A program made the translations under genes and the position numbers. The notes under the pieces were generated by a model. It was not told where the DNA came from. It ran no database searches and worked only from the letters and a program-made list of their open reading frames with translations. From NCBI GenBank assembly GCA_913061235.1, contig CAJXTB010000007.1:266047-330046 (forward strand): a stretch of 64,000 nt of DNA, written 5' to 3'. Origin of the DNA: an uncultured Pseudomonadota bacterium (lineage in GTDB: Bacteria; Myxococcota_A; UBA796; GCA-2862545). Position 1 is the first letter of the stretch; every line of letters begins with the position of its first letter. Below are positions 27,130-34,845 of the stretch, one piece after another.

Positions 27130-28239
27130 ATGCTCGGATTTTTGTTGGCCGCGTTGTCTACTGCACTGGCTGCGCCTAGTGAAGTCAACTTTCAAGGCCG
27201 CATTGCCGACGTAGATGGCGGTGCCGTCAACGGCGTTCACGAGTTCACATTTCGGCTGTACGCGTCCGAGACGGGCGGTAGTCCCGAGTGGTCTGATTCC
27301 GTCGATCTCACCCTAAGTGACGGCATCTTCGCCGTTCGCCTGGGCATGACCCCTGGCAATCCGTTGGACCTGGATGCCCTGTCGAACTCAGCGTGGATTG
27401 AGACCCGCGTTGATAGTGGCGCGCCCATTGGCGGAAGGCAGCCGCTGTCGTCCGTACCCTTCGCGCGAATGACTGAGGCCATTGCGACGGTCGCTCCCGA
27501 GTGTGACGGTTCATCGACCGGTCGGCTGTACTTTGACACCGTCACAAGTGACGTTCGAATCTGTGACGGCACGGAGTTTCTTCGGGTCAATGCCTGCTCG
27601 GACAGCTGTCTTCCGCTTGATGAAGTGGCCTGTGGAGACACGGCTACGACCGGCTGTGGCGAGACCTGTACGGGTGTGGGAACGGGCATTGACCAGAGCG
27701 AATGTACGCTCGGAAGCTCGGTGGAGTGCGGAGAGGCGATTGCGGACTCGTGCGGCAATGACTGCGGCTATGCAGGTTCAGGGGCCAATTCTGCGCAGTG
27801 TGACCCCGCATCGGCCATCACATGCGGGGACTCTGTCGCGGATGACTGCGGCAACGACTGTGGGTACGCCGGCGACCAGTGTGCGGATGGCTTGACCTGC
27901 CATGACGGGGAGTGCCTGTCGTGTGCAGGAGGTTGTTGCGGCCTCGACGGTGGGGCTATCGGGTCCATTTCCGTGGCGGAGCTCAACTCCTGCCTCGGTT
28001 CGCTCGGCGTCAGCTCCCCCAGCATTCAGTACATCGAGGTGGCCTACGGCAACACCAGCTACCTCACCGCCATCTGTCAGGAGTTTGGCTACAGCAGCTA
28101 CTCGGCCCCGTACGGCTCGGACCAGTGCAGTAGCTCGGCTCGTATGTACCCATCCCACTGCAGTCCGGGTGTGGTCAGCAATGGCTGTACTAACGGCTGT
28201 GGACATACGAACTACCCCGGCTTCGTCTGCAATCAGTAG
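27130..28239 (+). CDS. Secreted Cys-rich protein
   Basis: Protein of 369 residues starting at ATG 27130 with GAGGGAG seven bases upstream. The signal peptide MLGFLLAALSTALAA is followed by a domain common at the N-terminus of secreted proteins: VNFQGRIADVDGGAVNG, then FTFRLYAS and DGIFAVRLG. From about residue 155 onward it is Cys-rich with repeated units of the form CGDxxxDxCGNDCGYAG (two clear copies), giving many possible disulfides. A C-terminal ~90 residues end in CGHTNYPGFVC. It stands alone on the plus strand, divergent from the hydrolase operon. Location should be periplasmic or surface. Function unknown. Confidence 0.82.
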   Translation: MLGFLLAALSTALAAPSEVNFQGRIADVDGGAVNGVHEFTFRLYASETGGSPEWSDSVDLTLSDGIFAVRLGMTPGNPLDLDALSNSAWIETRVDSGAPIGGRQPLSSVPFARMTEAIATVAPECDGSSTGRLYFDTVTSDVRICDGTEFLRVNACSDSCLPLDEVACGDTATTGCGETCTGVGTGIDQSECTLGSSVECGEAIADSCGNDCGYAGSGANSAQCDPASAITCGDSVADDCGNDCGYAGDQCADGLTCHDGECLSCAGGCCGLDGGAIGSISVAELNSCLGSLGVSSPSIQYIEVAYGNTSYLTAICQEFGYSSYSAPYGSDQCSSSARMYPSHCSPGVVSNGCTNGCGHTNYPGFVCNQ

Positions 28240-28284
28240 CCCAACGTGTAGAAGGACCCTTGGACGCCTCCGTCTAGCCGTCGG

Positions 28285-28794
28285 CTACGTCTCGTCGTTC
28301 AACAGGCGGTCGACCGCGTGACACGCAATGCCTACGTGGGAGCGGACTCGGCCAACTACCGTGCTCTCAAGCGTTGAGAGTCCGCGGCTGCGCAACATCT
28401 CTGGCATGCGCGCGCGGGCGGCTTCAGTCAGTGAAAAATCACCTTCGACCTCGACCTGAGTGTCCCACCCGTCGTTGTGCAGCTGGACCCAACCCGTGAA
28501 CGAGACGGCCTCGGGGTGGACCAGCGGCGTCACCGCGAATGTGGCGCGATGTCCTGTCCAGATGAGCTCGTCAATGAACCCCAGGGCCTCGTCGGAAATG
28601 AGACCGCTGATACCCGGCGGAAAGGCGCTGCGCTCCAGACTCCAGCGGTGCCGTCGAACGGTGGGTGCAGACGCGAGCTGCTCGACAGAATCGACGCCAT
28701 GCAGGTAGGCCGCGAGACGCTTCATGCGGTGCAGCATGACGTCAGAGACCTCGTCTATAGGCCAGGGGATGGTGTGCTCGACCCGGTAGTGCAT
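28285..28794 (-). CDS. START-like protein, DUF2505-type
   Basis: Protein of 169 residues with the layout of SRPBCC/DUF2505 proteins: a start MHYRVEHTIPWPIDEV typical of the first strand and helix, a central antiparallel region, and a long C-terminal helix. No signal peptide or catalytic motif is visible. These folds bind hydrophobic ligands in a central cavity, and the ligand here is unknown. It follows the beta-barrel gene by 18 bases on the same strand, so they are probably co-transcribed. Confidence 0.72.
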   Translation of the reverse strand: MHYRVEHTIPWPIDEVSDVMLHRMKRLAAYLHGVDSVEQLASAPTVRRHRWSLERSAFPPGISGLISDEALGFIDELIWTGHRATFAVTPLVHPEAVSFTGWVQLHNDGWDTQVEVEGDFSLTEAARARMPEMLRSRGLSTLESTVVGRVRSHVGIACHAVDRLLNDET

Positions 28795-28812
28795 GCCGGA
28801 GCTAGTATCGCG

Positions 28813-29433
28813 CTAGAAGTACACGTGTGCTGTGGCCACGAGGCGGCCTGAATCGGTCGGTCCGAATCGCCAGTCCGTCTGTGGGTCCTGGTTCGTGTCT
28901 GTGGGGACGCTAAATCGGCTTCCTTCAGCGAGGGCAACGCGGTAGTCGACACCCAAGCCCCACCACCGCTTGGGAGCGTACTCGATACCTAGTCCTGAGC
29001 TGACCGACGCGAACACGTAGTCGTACTGCTCTTCTTCTCCGAAGGCCGTGTTCTTGGTTCGGGAGAGGGAGCCGGAGAACCCGAGAAGGCCGACCAAGTG
29101 CATCTTGTCGGATGATGCGGCTGTGACGCGAAGACGTGTGCCCAGGTAGGCGGCCTGGTTCTGCGAACTGCTCTGCTGATTCTCACTGTTGCTGGCTCCG
29201 AATCGCACGTTGGGCTCGAGAGCGAAACGCCGAGAGGCTTGCCAGCGTAGGCTTGTCTCGTCGACCAGCGAGGCACCGTCACCAAGCCCCACGTATCGGA
29301 GGTCCTGGCCGATTCCGAGCCCAATGGTTCTCTGGGCCAAGACGCCTCCTGGAGTGTCTTGGGGCAGGTCGCTTGCCGAGGCCAATGAGGCGAGGGGAAG
29401 GGCGAGGACGAAGGACAAGAGGAGGATGCGCAT
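28813..29433 (-). CDS. Outer-membrane beta-barrel-like protein
   Basis: Protein of 206 residues with a signal peptide MRILLLSFVLALPLASLASA. The mature sequence alternates polar and hydrophobic residues in strands (for example RVTAASSDKMHLVGLLGFSG and WWGLGVDYRVAL) and ends in an aromatic (HVYF), the hallmark of BAM-inserted barrels. About eight to ten strands fit the length. ATG 29433 has GGAGGA upstream. No specific family was recognised. Confidence 0.75.
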   Translation of the reverse strand: MRILLLSFVLALPLASLASASDLPQDTPGGVLAQRTIGLGIGQDLRYVGLGDGASLVDETSLRWQASRRFALEPNVRFGASNSENQQSSSQNQAAYLGTRLRVTAASSDKMHLVGLLGFSGSLSRTKNTAFGEEEQYDYVFASVSSGLGIEYAPKRWWGLGVDYRVALAEGSRFSVPTDTNQDPQTDWRFGPTDSGRLVATAHVYF

Positions 29434-29880
29434 GACGGCTCCGGACTGGGGTTCGTCCAGTGCAGTTCAATCCGCGTGCCAATCCATTGTGGAGTTTTGT
29501 TGGTGGTCCGAGCGGGTGTCATGGACGGGCTGTCGTGCGCGTGACCGCGGTTGACATGTCCTTGTCATTCTGTCATCTGCCTGTCCCGGCTCGTGGTGTC
29601 GTACGGGTGGTGACGCCTACAAAGAGCACCGAGGATGGCCCAAGTAGAGGGACTCGAACGCGGGCGCGACAAGCAGCGGAGCTGCCGAAACTTCCGGGTC
29701 TGTCGCCTCTCACCGGGCGACACCTTCGACCTGTCGAACCGCCTCACGGATGACTTGCATTCCGGTTGCGTCGTAGATGGCGTACTGTCCGAGGCCCACC
29801 GTGCGTAAGCGTGTGCAGCGACCGGTCAACACTCACCCGACGACCCGCAGACAGGCTCAGTCGTGCGACAACTGGGCTCC
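29434..29880. other. Gene-free stretch between the MerR gene and the beta-barrel gene
   Basis: About 450 bases with no supported gene on either strand. It includes a perfect small stem GCAGC-GGA-GCTGC near 29674-29686. There is also a stretch near 29636-29662 whose reverse complement looks like the 3' end of a tRNA (GTTCGAGTCC near a terminal CCA), but no tRNA body is attached. The promoter of the beta-barrel gene should lie near its right-hand start. Confidence 0.5.
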
Positions 29881-30573
29881 TCAAAGCTCGCTCGGCTCCT
29901 GAGTGTAGGTGTCGGGCAGGGGCATGCCCAACACCATGCGTCGGCCGCGAGCGGCGTTGGCGCAGCGACGCAATGCGAGCAGCACGGGCTCGAATAGAAG
30001 AATCCCAAGTACGGAGCGCTTGACCGTAAAGGTCATATCGTCGCCCATGGCCGGAATGGGGTCACCCGGCGCGAGCTTGAACTCCACCTCAGACAGCTTC
30101 CACACCCAGTCCGCGAGCTGGCGCAGCTGATCCGCGCCGAAATCCGGGTCGAGATGGCGACGAATTTGCACTAATGGACCTGCAATCTCGTCCACCCAGA
30201 AGTAGCGCTCGTCCTCAGTGGTCCACGGGAGGCTCCGCAGGAAGGCTCGGACCTCGTCGTGCACCGGCTGCATCTCAACGGATACTTCGGTCGGCTTTGG
30301 GTACACCGCTACAAGCGCTTGGTTGATGGGGTCGGCGTCGGACTCTCCCAAGGGCTGCAAGGCGGCGAAGACCGACCGCAGTGTGTCCGTGCCCAACCCA
30401 GCCACGTCCTTGAGCGCGCCGATGAGCATGAGCCTCTCTAGGTGGAGCGTTTCGTAGACGACTTGGTTGGATGCCGTCGTCCGTTCTCCTCGGGGGAGCA
30501 ACCCCTCGCGAATGTAGAACTTGATGGTTGAGATGGGCACTCCGGACCGCTCCGCCAACTGGCTGACTTTCAT
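29881..30573 (-). CDS. MerR-family transcriptional regulator
   Basis: Protein of 230 residues starting at ATG 30573 with AGGGGGG five to six bases upstream (an in-frame GTG lies two codons earlier). The N-terminal winged HTH is typical: VSQLAERSGVPISTIKFYIREGLLP. The C-terminal ~150 residues are larger than in metal sensors and have no Cys pair, so an organic or protein ligand is more likely than a metal. It is divergent from the CPBP/metallo-beta-lactamase fusion, with two dyads between them, and is the probable regulator of that gene and of itself. Confidence 0.9.
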   Translation of the reverse strand: MKVSQLAERSGVPISTIKFYIREGLLPRGERTTASNQVVYETLHLERLMLIGALKDVAGLGTDTLRSVFAALQPLGESDADPINQALVAVYPKPTEVSVEMQPVHDEVRAFLRSLPWTTEDERYFWVDEIAGPLVQIRRHLDPDFGADQLRQLADWVWKLSEVEFKLAPGDPIPAMGDDMTFTVKRSVLGILLFEPVLLALRRCANAARGRRMVLGMPLPDTYTQEPSEL

Positions 30574-30600
30574 AGGCACCCCCCTTGCGCGACTTGTACG

Positions 30601-30641
30601 GATAGTATAACTATCTAAAAGTGGATACTTAAACTATCCAC
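30601..30641. promoter_or_regulatory. Two GGATAGT-type dyads in the MerR/CPBP divergent promoter
   Basis: Dyad 1 is GATAGT-ATA-ACTATC (30601-30615). Dyad 2 is GTGGATA-(7)-TATCCAC (30621-30641), and both share the half-site GGATAGT or a close form. They fill most of the 89 bases between the divergent starts. MerR proteins bind dyads between the -35 and -10 boxes, which fits the location; the protein-site link is inferred. Confidence 0.65.
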
Positions 30642-30662
30642 TAGTCATCCATTGGAGTTCCC

Positions 30663-32357
30663 GTGGTCCACGCTCGTCTTTCGGTCGCAGGCCGTTTCTT
30701 TGCGATGACGCTATTGTTCAGTCTTCCGTTGTATTTCTGCTTCCTTCTCATTGGACTAGGTGCGCTTTCAGCGGACATCGCGCTCCCTTTGGTCACGGCA
30801 AGCCCACTGCCGCCGTTGCTCGCCGCACTCGCCGTCACGCCGCGCGGCCAGCGAGGTCGCCTACTTCGCCGCGCCGTGGATTGGACAGTCCTGCCACACC
30901 GCGGGTGGTTCCTTTCCGCCACGGTATTGGTTCCGGCCGTCCTAGTGATTGCCATGTTGTTGTTGTGGGCGGTCGGTGTCCCCATCGCAGACGGGCGAGC
31001 TGCGGTCTTTATGTTGCCGCTGTTAGCCGTCAGCTTCCTCTTCGCAGCGATTGGCGAGGAGCTCGGATGGATGGGCGTGGCCTACGAGCCAATGACGGCT
31101 CGGTGGGGTCGAACCGGTGGCACTGTCCTGCTGGCGCTGCTGTGGGTCGCATGGCACCTGCCGTTCTATGTCGTCACATTCCCAGGACCGGCCGCCATCC
31201 TGGCGCAAGCCACCACGGTGGTCGCTCTGCGCTTCTTGATGGTGTGGATGTACGAACGAGCCGGGCGCAGCGTGTTCATCGTGTCGCTGACCCACGCCGC
31301 TTTCAACGTGTCGCTCGCAGCGGTACCCATCTACGGCATGGCCGAACCGCTGGGTATGTGGGCGGTAGCCACCTTGATGGTCGGCCTTGCCGCAGGACTT
31401 TGGGTCACCGCCGGGGGCGCACCTGCACACCCCGGGCAACCGGGCACCCGCACTGGACGTCGGTACCGCCATGTTTTCGGACTCTTGGCGGTAGGTCCTG
31501 TTGTCGCAGCCGGCTGGTGCGGTGGCTTGGTCCTCAGCGGGCCGAGCATTCCCGACCAAGTGGAGCCCGCCTTCGACCTCGAGCACGCCCGGACCCTGGC
31601 TGGAACCGGCGGCCCAAGCGAGCTGCGCGCAGTTGAGGTGGTTGCAGGACTTCAGTGGCAGGGGCTGTTGAGCGTGGGCTTGCCCTGGGAACAGCAAGCG
31701 ATGCCGGTGTACGCCCTTGAGTTGGTCTGGCCGGAGGGCTCGAGCGTGCTGATTGAGCCGGCCACCGACGACACCTGTGCCGAAGAGTTCCTCCCAGTCC
31801 ATACGTTCGACGCTGACGCCTACGAGCGCATGCAACAAGCCATGCTGCGCGCCGACCACATCGTGGCCACTCACGAGCACTTCGACCATCTGTGTGGATT
31901 GGCGCGCTCCCCCCACCTGGACGTGTTGGTCGACAAAGTGCGCATGCCCCCAGGCCAGTTGGACGGGACCGGGATGATGACGGTCTCGAACGAACAGCTG
32001 ACCCGAGAGGTCGAGCCACTGGACCTTGGCGCGATGTACCGCCTAGCACCTGGCGTGGTCCTCATTCCCGCTCCGGGTCACACTACGGGCAGCTTGTGGG
32101 TGTACATTCGCCAAGCGAGCGGAACCGAGTGGTTGTTGGTCGGCGACAGCGTCTGGAGCATGGCCGCCATTACCAATCTCGCTCCCAAGCCGTGGCTACC
32201 GATGTTGGTTGGGGGTGAGGACGCCGAAGCGGATGCACGCAACGTGCGGTTCTTGCACGACATCCACCAAGCCCATCCCGAGTTGCGGTTGCTAGTCGCT
32301 CACGAGGGCGCGCAATGGGAACAGGCACTCGCCGAAGGCGCGCTAGAGCCCTTGTAG
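30663..32357 (+). CDS. Fusion of CPBP intramembrane protease and metallo-beta-lactamase domain
   Basis: Protein of 564 residues starting at GTG 30663 with GGAG five bases upstream. Residues 1 to about 255 are an eight-helix CPBP (Abi, Rce1-like) protease with all three motifs: EE at 132-133 (AIGEELGWMG), His165 (VAWHLPFY), and His211/Asn215 (THAAFN). After another helix near 275, residues about 300-564 form a metallo-beta-lactamase fold with HEHFDH (His404, His406, Asp408, His409), His473 in APGHTTGS, Asp in VGDSVW and His in LVAHEGAQW. Both sites look intact. The second domain probably faces away from the membrane in a single polypeptide. CPBP proteases cleave membrane or prenylated substrates; the combined task is unknown. 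No frameshift or internal stop. Confidence 0.92.
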   Translation: MVHARLSVAGRFFAMTLLFSLPLYFCFLLIGLGALSADIALPLVTASPLPPLLAALAVTPRGQRGRLLRRAVDWTVLPHRGWFLSATVLVPAVLVIAMLLLWAVGVPIADGRAAVFMLPLLAVSFLFAAIGEELGWMGVAYEPMTARWGRTGGTVLLALLWVAWHLPFYVVTFPGPAAILAQATTVVALRFLMVWMYERAGRSVFIVSLTHAAFNVSLAAVPIYGMAEPLGMWAVATLMVGLAAGLWVTAGGAPAHPGQPGTRTGRRYRHVFGLLAVGPVVAAGWCGGLVLSGPSIPDQVEPAFDLEHARTLAGTGGPSELRAVEVVAGLQWQGLLSVGLPWEQQAMPVYALELVWPEGSSVLIEPATDDTCAEEFLPVHTFDADAYERMQQAMLRADHIVATHEHFDHLCGLARSPHLDVLVDKVRMPPGQLDGTGMMTVSNEQLTREVEPLDLGAMYRLAPGVVLIPAPGHTTGSLWVYIRQASGTEWLLVGDSVWSMAAITNLAPKPWLPMLVGGEDAEADARNVRFLHDIHQAHPELRLLVAHEGAQWEQALAEGALEPL

Positions 32358-32501
32358 GCATCTGCCTTTGCACGATGGCATCGCTCGCGTACTGGGCAAT
32401 GCCCCTACCGCGAGTGCACGCCGTCGGGACTCGTAAGCAGCTGTGCACGACTGGGTACAGGGTGTCTGGCGGTCGAGCCCCTCGGCGCTGACCTGTCACC
32501 G

Positions 32502-33341
32502 CTACTGTCCGCTCTGTAAGACCTCGGTCGCCGCCCGGATGACCTCGCGTACCCACGGGCTGTCCTTCATGACCTGCTCAACGGTGGCGCGGCGTCCGAC
32601 CAGACGGTGCAGCCACACTCTACGAAGCCTCCACTGACGTAGTTCTTCGACATTTGGCAGGGTGGGCAAGACCCAGCCAACGGTCGCCACTCGGCCGGCC
32701 GTCGTGTGGGCGATGCGGGTCAGGGCAGCGGGACCGTCGTCGCACAATAAGTAGGCGAGGGGGGTTGGGTCTGCGGTGATGACCTGGCCGTCTAGGACGT
32801 CTTCAAAGGTCCACTGTGGGCCGCGACTGACGATGCGACACAGACGGTGGGGTTCTCGGTCTACGGCGCGAAAGCGGTGCCTCTCCTCCACGCTGGCGAT
32901 GGGCTTGCGCCGGGTCCACTGGATGAACGGCGAGCGCATGTGCTTGTCGTCTTCTTCGGGGATGAAGCCGGCCGCAGCGATGGCGGTCATCAGCGCATAG
33001 TGGTCGCGGCGGTTGTGGCCGTTGAGCTCTAGCCAGGCATTCCCCAGCAGCCGAGCCACACCCTCGCCACCGAGATGCGGCGCCATGTCGGTCGCCAGCT
33101 GGGCGCACTCGGCAACGGTGGCCAAGTTGTCAGTGATGCGCGGCTGATCAAGGTCATGGGTGAGGGGACGGTGAACGCCCAAGCGCTCTGCGGCGGCCTG
33201 GTCGCCGGTGAGCAGTCGGGTCAACAGTACCGTGAAGGTTGGTGCATCAATGCCGTGCTCGGCCGCTCTGGAGAGCGCCGTGGCGGTGTCGAAGGGGTCG
33301 TCCGTAGCGCAGTCTTGCGGCCAGATTGCCGGGTTCTTCAT
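32502..33341 (-). CDS. Protein of unknown function, partner of the WYL regulator
   Basis: Protein of 279 residues with no family that I recognise. It is soluble, rich in Arg and Trp, and has no signal peptide or membrane helix. The C-terminal part reads helical (WRLRRVWLHRLVGRRATVEQV). Its ATG 33341 overlaps the stop of the WYL regulator gene (ATGA at 33338-33341), so the pair is one operon and probably one functional unit. Length, composition and strict coupling suggest it could modulate the regulator or be its effector. The gene follows a 144-base stretch (32358-32501) without features. Confidence 0.75.
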   Translation of the reverse strand: MKNPAIWPQDCATDDPFDTATALSRAAEHGIDAPTFTVLLTRLLTGDQAAAERLGVHRPLTHDLDQPRITDNLATVAECAQLATDMAPHLGGEGVARLLGNAWLELNGHNRRDHYALMTAIAAAGFIPEEDDKHMRSPFIQWTRRKPIASVEERHRFRAVDREPHRLCRIVSRGPQWTFEDVLDGQVITADPTPLAYLLCDDGPAALTRIAHTTAGRVATVGWVLPTLPNVEELRQWRLRRVWLHRLVGRRATVEQVMKDSPWVREVIRAATEVLQSGQ

Positions 33342-34324
33342 CCGACTGCTGCCGCTTCATAGCGAGCAGAGGCCCGCTTTAGACTCTCGGCAATGTCGCT
33401 CACAAGTTCTGGCGGGTGAACGACCTGGGAGTCGTCTCCAAAGCTTAGAATCCACGTCCGTAGCTCCACGGTGTTGCCGACCGACAAGCGCAGCTCCATG
33501 CGGCCATCTCCGCGTGTGTGGCAGGTCTGAGTGGGGTGCCAGGTGCGCTCACGAATGTAGGCCGCAACACGGTCTGAGAACGCAATGCGAACGTCTACTG
33601 GGGTCGAGCCAATGATGCCGAAGGCGGATGCCAGGTGGACCTCTGGATTCCAGGTGTGCGGGTAGTCGAACTTCTCGGACGAGATGCGCTGTACATCGAT
33701 GAAGCGCTCAATGGCGAAAGACTTCACCTGGTTCACTGCCGTATCTAGGGCGAACAAGTACAGACCCTGGCGGAACGTGGCCAAGGTGAACGGGTGCAAG
33801 CGGTAACGAGATGGAGCACCGTTGATCTTGCGATATCGGGCTTCCAGCGGGTTGTTGTAGACCAGAGATGTGATGACGTCGTCGATGACATCTGCGTGCT
33901 CTCGGTAGTCTTTGTGGCTCTCGGGCACGGCTAGGAACTTCTTGTCGAGCTCCTTTGCAATGTCGGCGTGGGTCCGAGTGATTGCAGGGGCAAGCCGCTC
34001 GATAGCGCCATCCATGTCTTCGGCGAACGGCGTGCCTTCGAGGAAGTTGAACAGCTTGCGCCCAAAGTGCAGCGACAGGACCTCGGTCAGCGTCAGCTGA
34101 ACACCGGATCGGCGCCAGCGGGCATCAATGGCTACCGTGCGCTCGTCTCCCCGGCCGTCATCCAACAGGGGCAGGTCGAGCTCTTTGAGGTCGGACAAGT
34201 AGCGACGCAGCGTGCGTGCATCTAAGTCGAAGCGCTCCATCAACTCACTGGCGCGAATGCCGCCTCTGCGGGTCATCAACTCCAGAATCTTGACGAGCTT
34301 CTGGGCTTTATTGAGTGGCGGCAT
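33338..34324 (-). CDS. WYL-domain transcriptional regulator
   Basis: Protein of 328 residues starting at ATG 34324 with GGAG seven bases upstream. The N-terminal HTH_11-like winged helix reads KAQKLVKILELMTRRGGIRASELMERF, then DARTLRRYLSDLKEL. The middle has RYRKINGAPSRYRLHP in the position of the WYL core, and the C-terminal WCX part ends with the wing text ELRTWILSFGDDSQVVHP. Such regulators sense nucleic acid or nucleotide ligands and often control DNA-damage or defence genes. Its promoter region faces the small gene at 34522, with a six-unit repeat between them. Confidence 0.9.
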   Translation of the reverse strand: MPPLNKAQKLVKILELMTRRGGIRASELMERFDLDARTLRRYLSDLKELDLPLLDDGRGDERTVAIDARWRRSGVQLTLTEVLSLHFGRKLFNFLEGTPFAEDMDGAIERLAPAITRTHADIAKELDKKFLAVPESHKDYREHADVIDDVITSLVYNNPLEARYRKINGAPSRYRLHPFTLATFRQGLYLFALDTAVNQVKSFAIERFIDVQRISSEKFDYPHTWNPEVHLASAFGIIGSTPVDVRIAFSDRVAAYIRERTWHPTQTCHTRGDGRMELRLSVGNTVELRTWILSFGDDSQVVHPPELVSDIAESLKRASARYEAAAVG

Positions 34325-34440
34325 GACCGGTCTCCGGCAGGAGCGAGGGAGGAAAAAATAGCAGTGCAAGTGAAGGCGGACAGTTTCTGGTACGTCCACG
34401 AGTCACACTACCCGAGACAGGACGAAAGAGCGAGAACGCC

Positions 34441-34485
34441 TGAACATATGAACAGTGAACACTTGACCACTGAACGGCTGTACAG
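34441..34485 (+). repeat. Six-unit TGAACA-type iteron array between the WYL gene and a small ORF
   Basis: Six units start at 34441 (TGAACATA), 34449 (TGAACAG), 34456 (TGAACACT), 34464 (TGACCAC), 34471 (TGAACGGC) and 34479 (TGTACAG). The spacing alternates 8, 7, 8, 7, 8, so every second unit is 15 bases apart. The last two diverge. The position, about 40 bases before the small gene and 117 bases before the WYL start on the other strand, suggests an operator for the WYL regulator. Confidence 0.7.
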
Positions 34486-34521
34486 TAAGCTGCACATGTC
34501 GCCCCCGCCAGGAGGACTCTT

Positions 34522-34785
34522 ATGACATCGATGACCGTGCTATTTTGCCTTGTGAGTTTGGTTGCTACTACCTTAGGTGTGGCCGTACTTCCCTGGACCG
34601 ACGCACAGTTGGAGTCAACAGCTAAGGGGTGGAAGTCCCTTCAGGCTCGAGTTCGTGGTGTTGCGCCTTTGGCGCGGCCCACTCGGTTCGGTTGGCGTTC
34701 ACTGGAAGTGGAAGCCGGTGTTCGTCCGCCACTAGACCCTCTGGTCTGGGCGGCGCCCTCTCATGAGCATGCTCGCTGCGCGTAG
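34522..34785 (+). CDS. Small membrane or secreted protein, unknown
   Basis: Protein of 87 residues starting at ATG 34522, preceded by a strong AGGAGG with a six-base gap. The N-terminus MTSMTVLFCLVSLVATTLGVAVL is a single hydrophobic helix, either a signal peptide or an anchor. The rest is Trp/Arg/Pro-containing with no motif (RPTRFGWRSLEVE). The strong ribosome-binding site and the repeat array upstream argue that it is real despite the short length. It is divergent from the WYL operon. Confidence 0.6.
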   Translation: MTSMTVLFCLVSLVATTLGVAVLPWTDAQLESTAKGWKSLQARVRGVAPLARPTRFGWRSLEVEAGVRPPLDPLVWAAPSHEHARCA

Positions 34786-34845
34786 GCGGATGACTTCGCC
34801 CGCTACGAGTCTGTGGATGACTGCGCCCACTGGGCGGAAGAGCCG

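Noticed and set aside
29636..29700. tRNA-like 3' end on the minus strand (GTTCGAGTCC and a terminal CCA)
   Set aside because: The T-stem does not pair, and no matching acceptor 5' strand, D-arm or anticodon arm is found upstream, so it is not a tRNA. An att-site remnant cannot be shown either.
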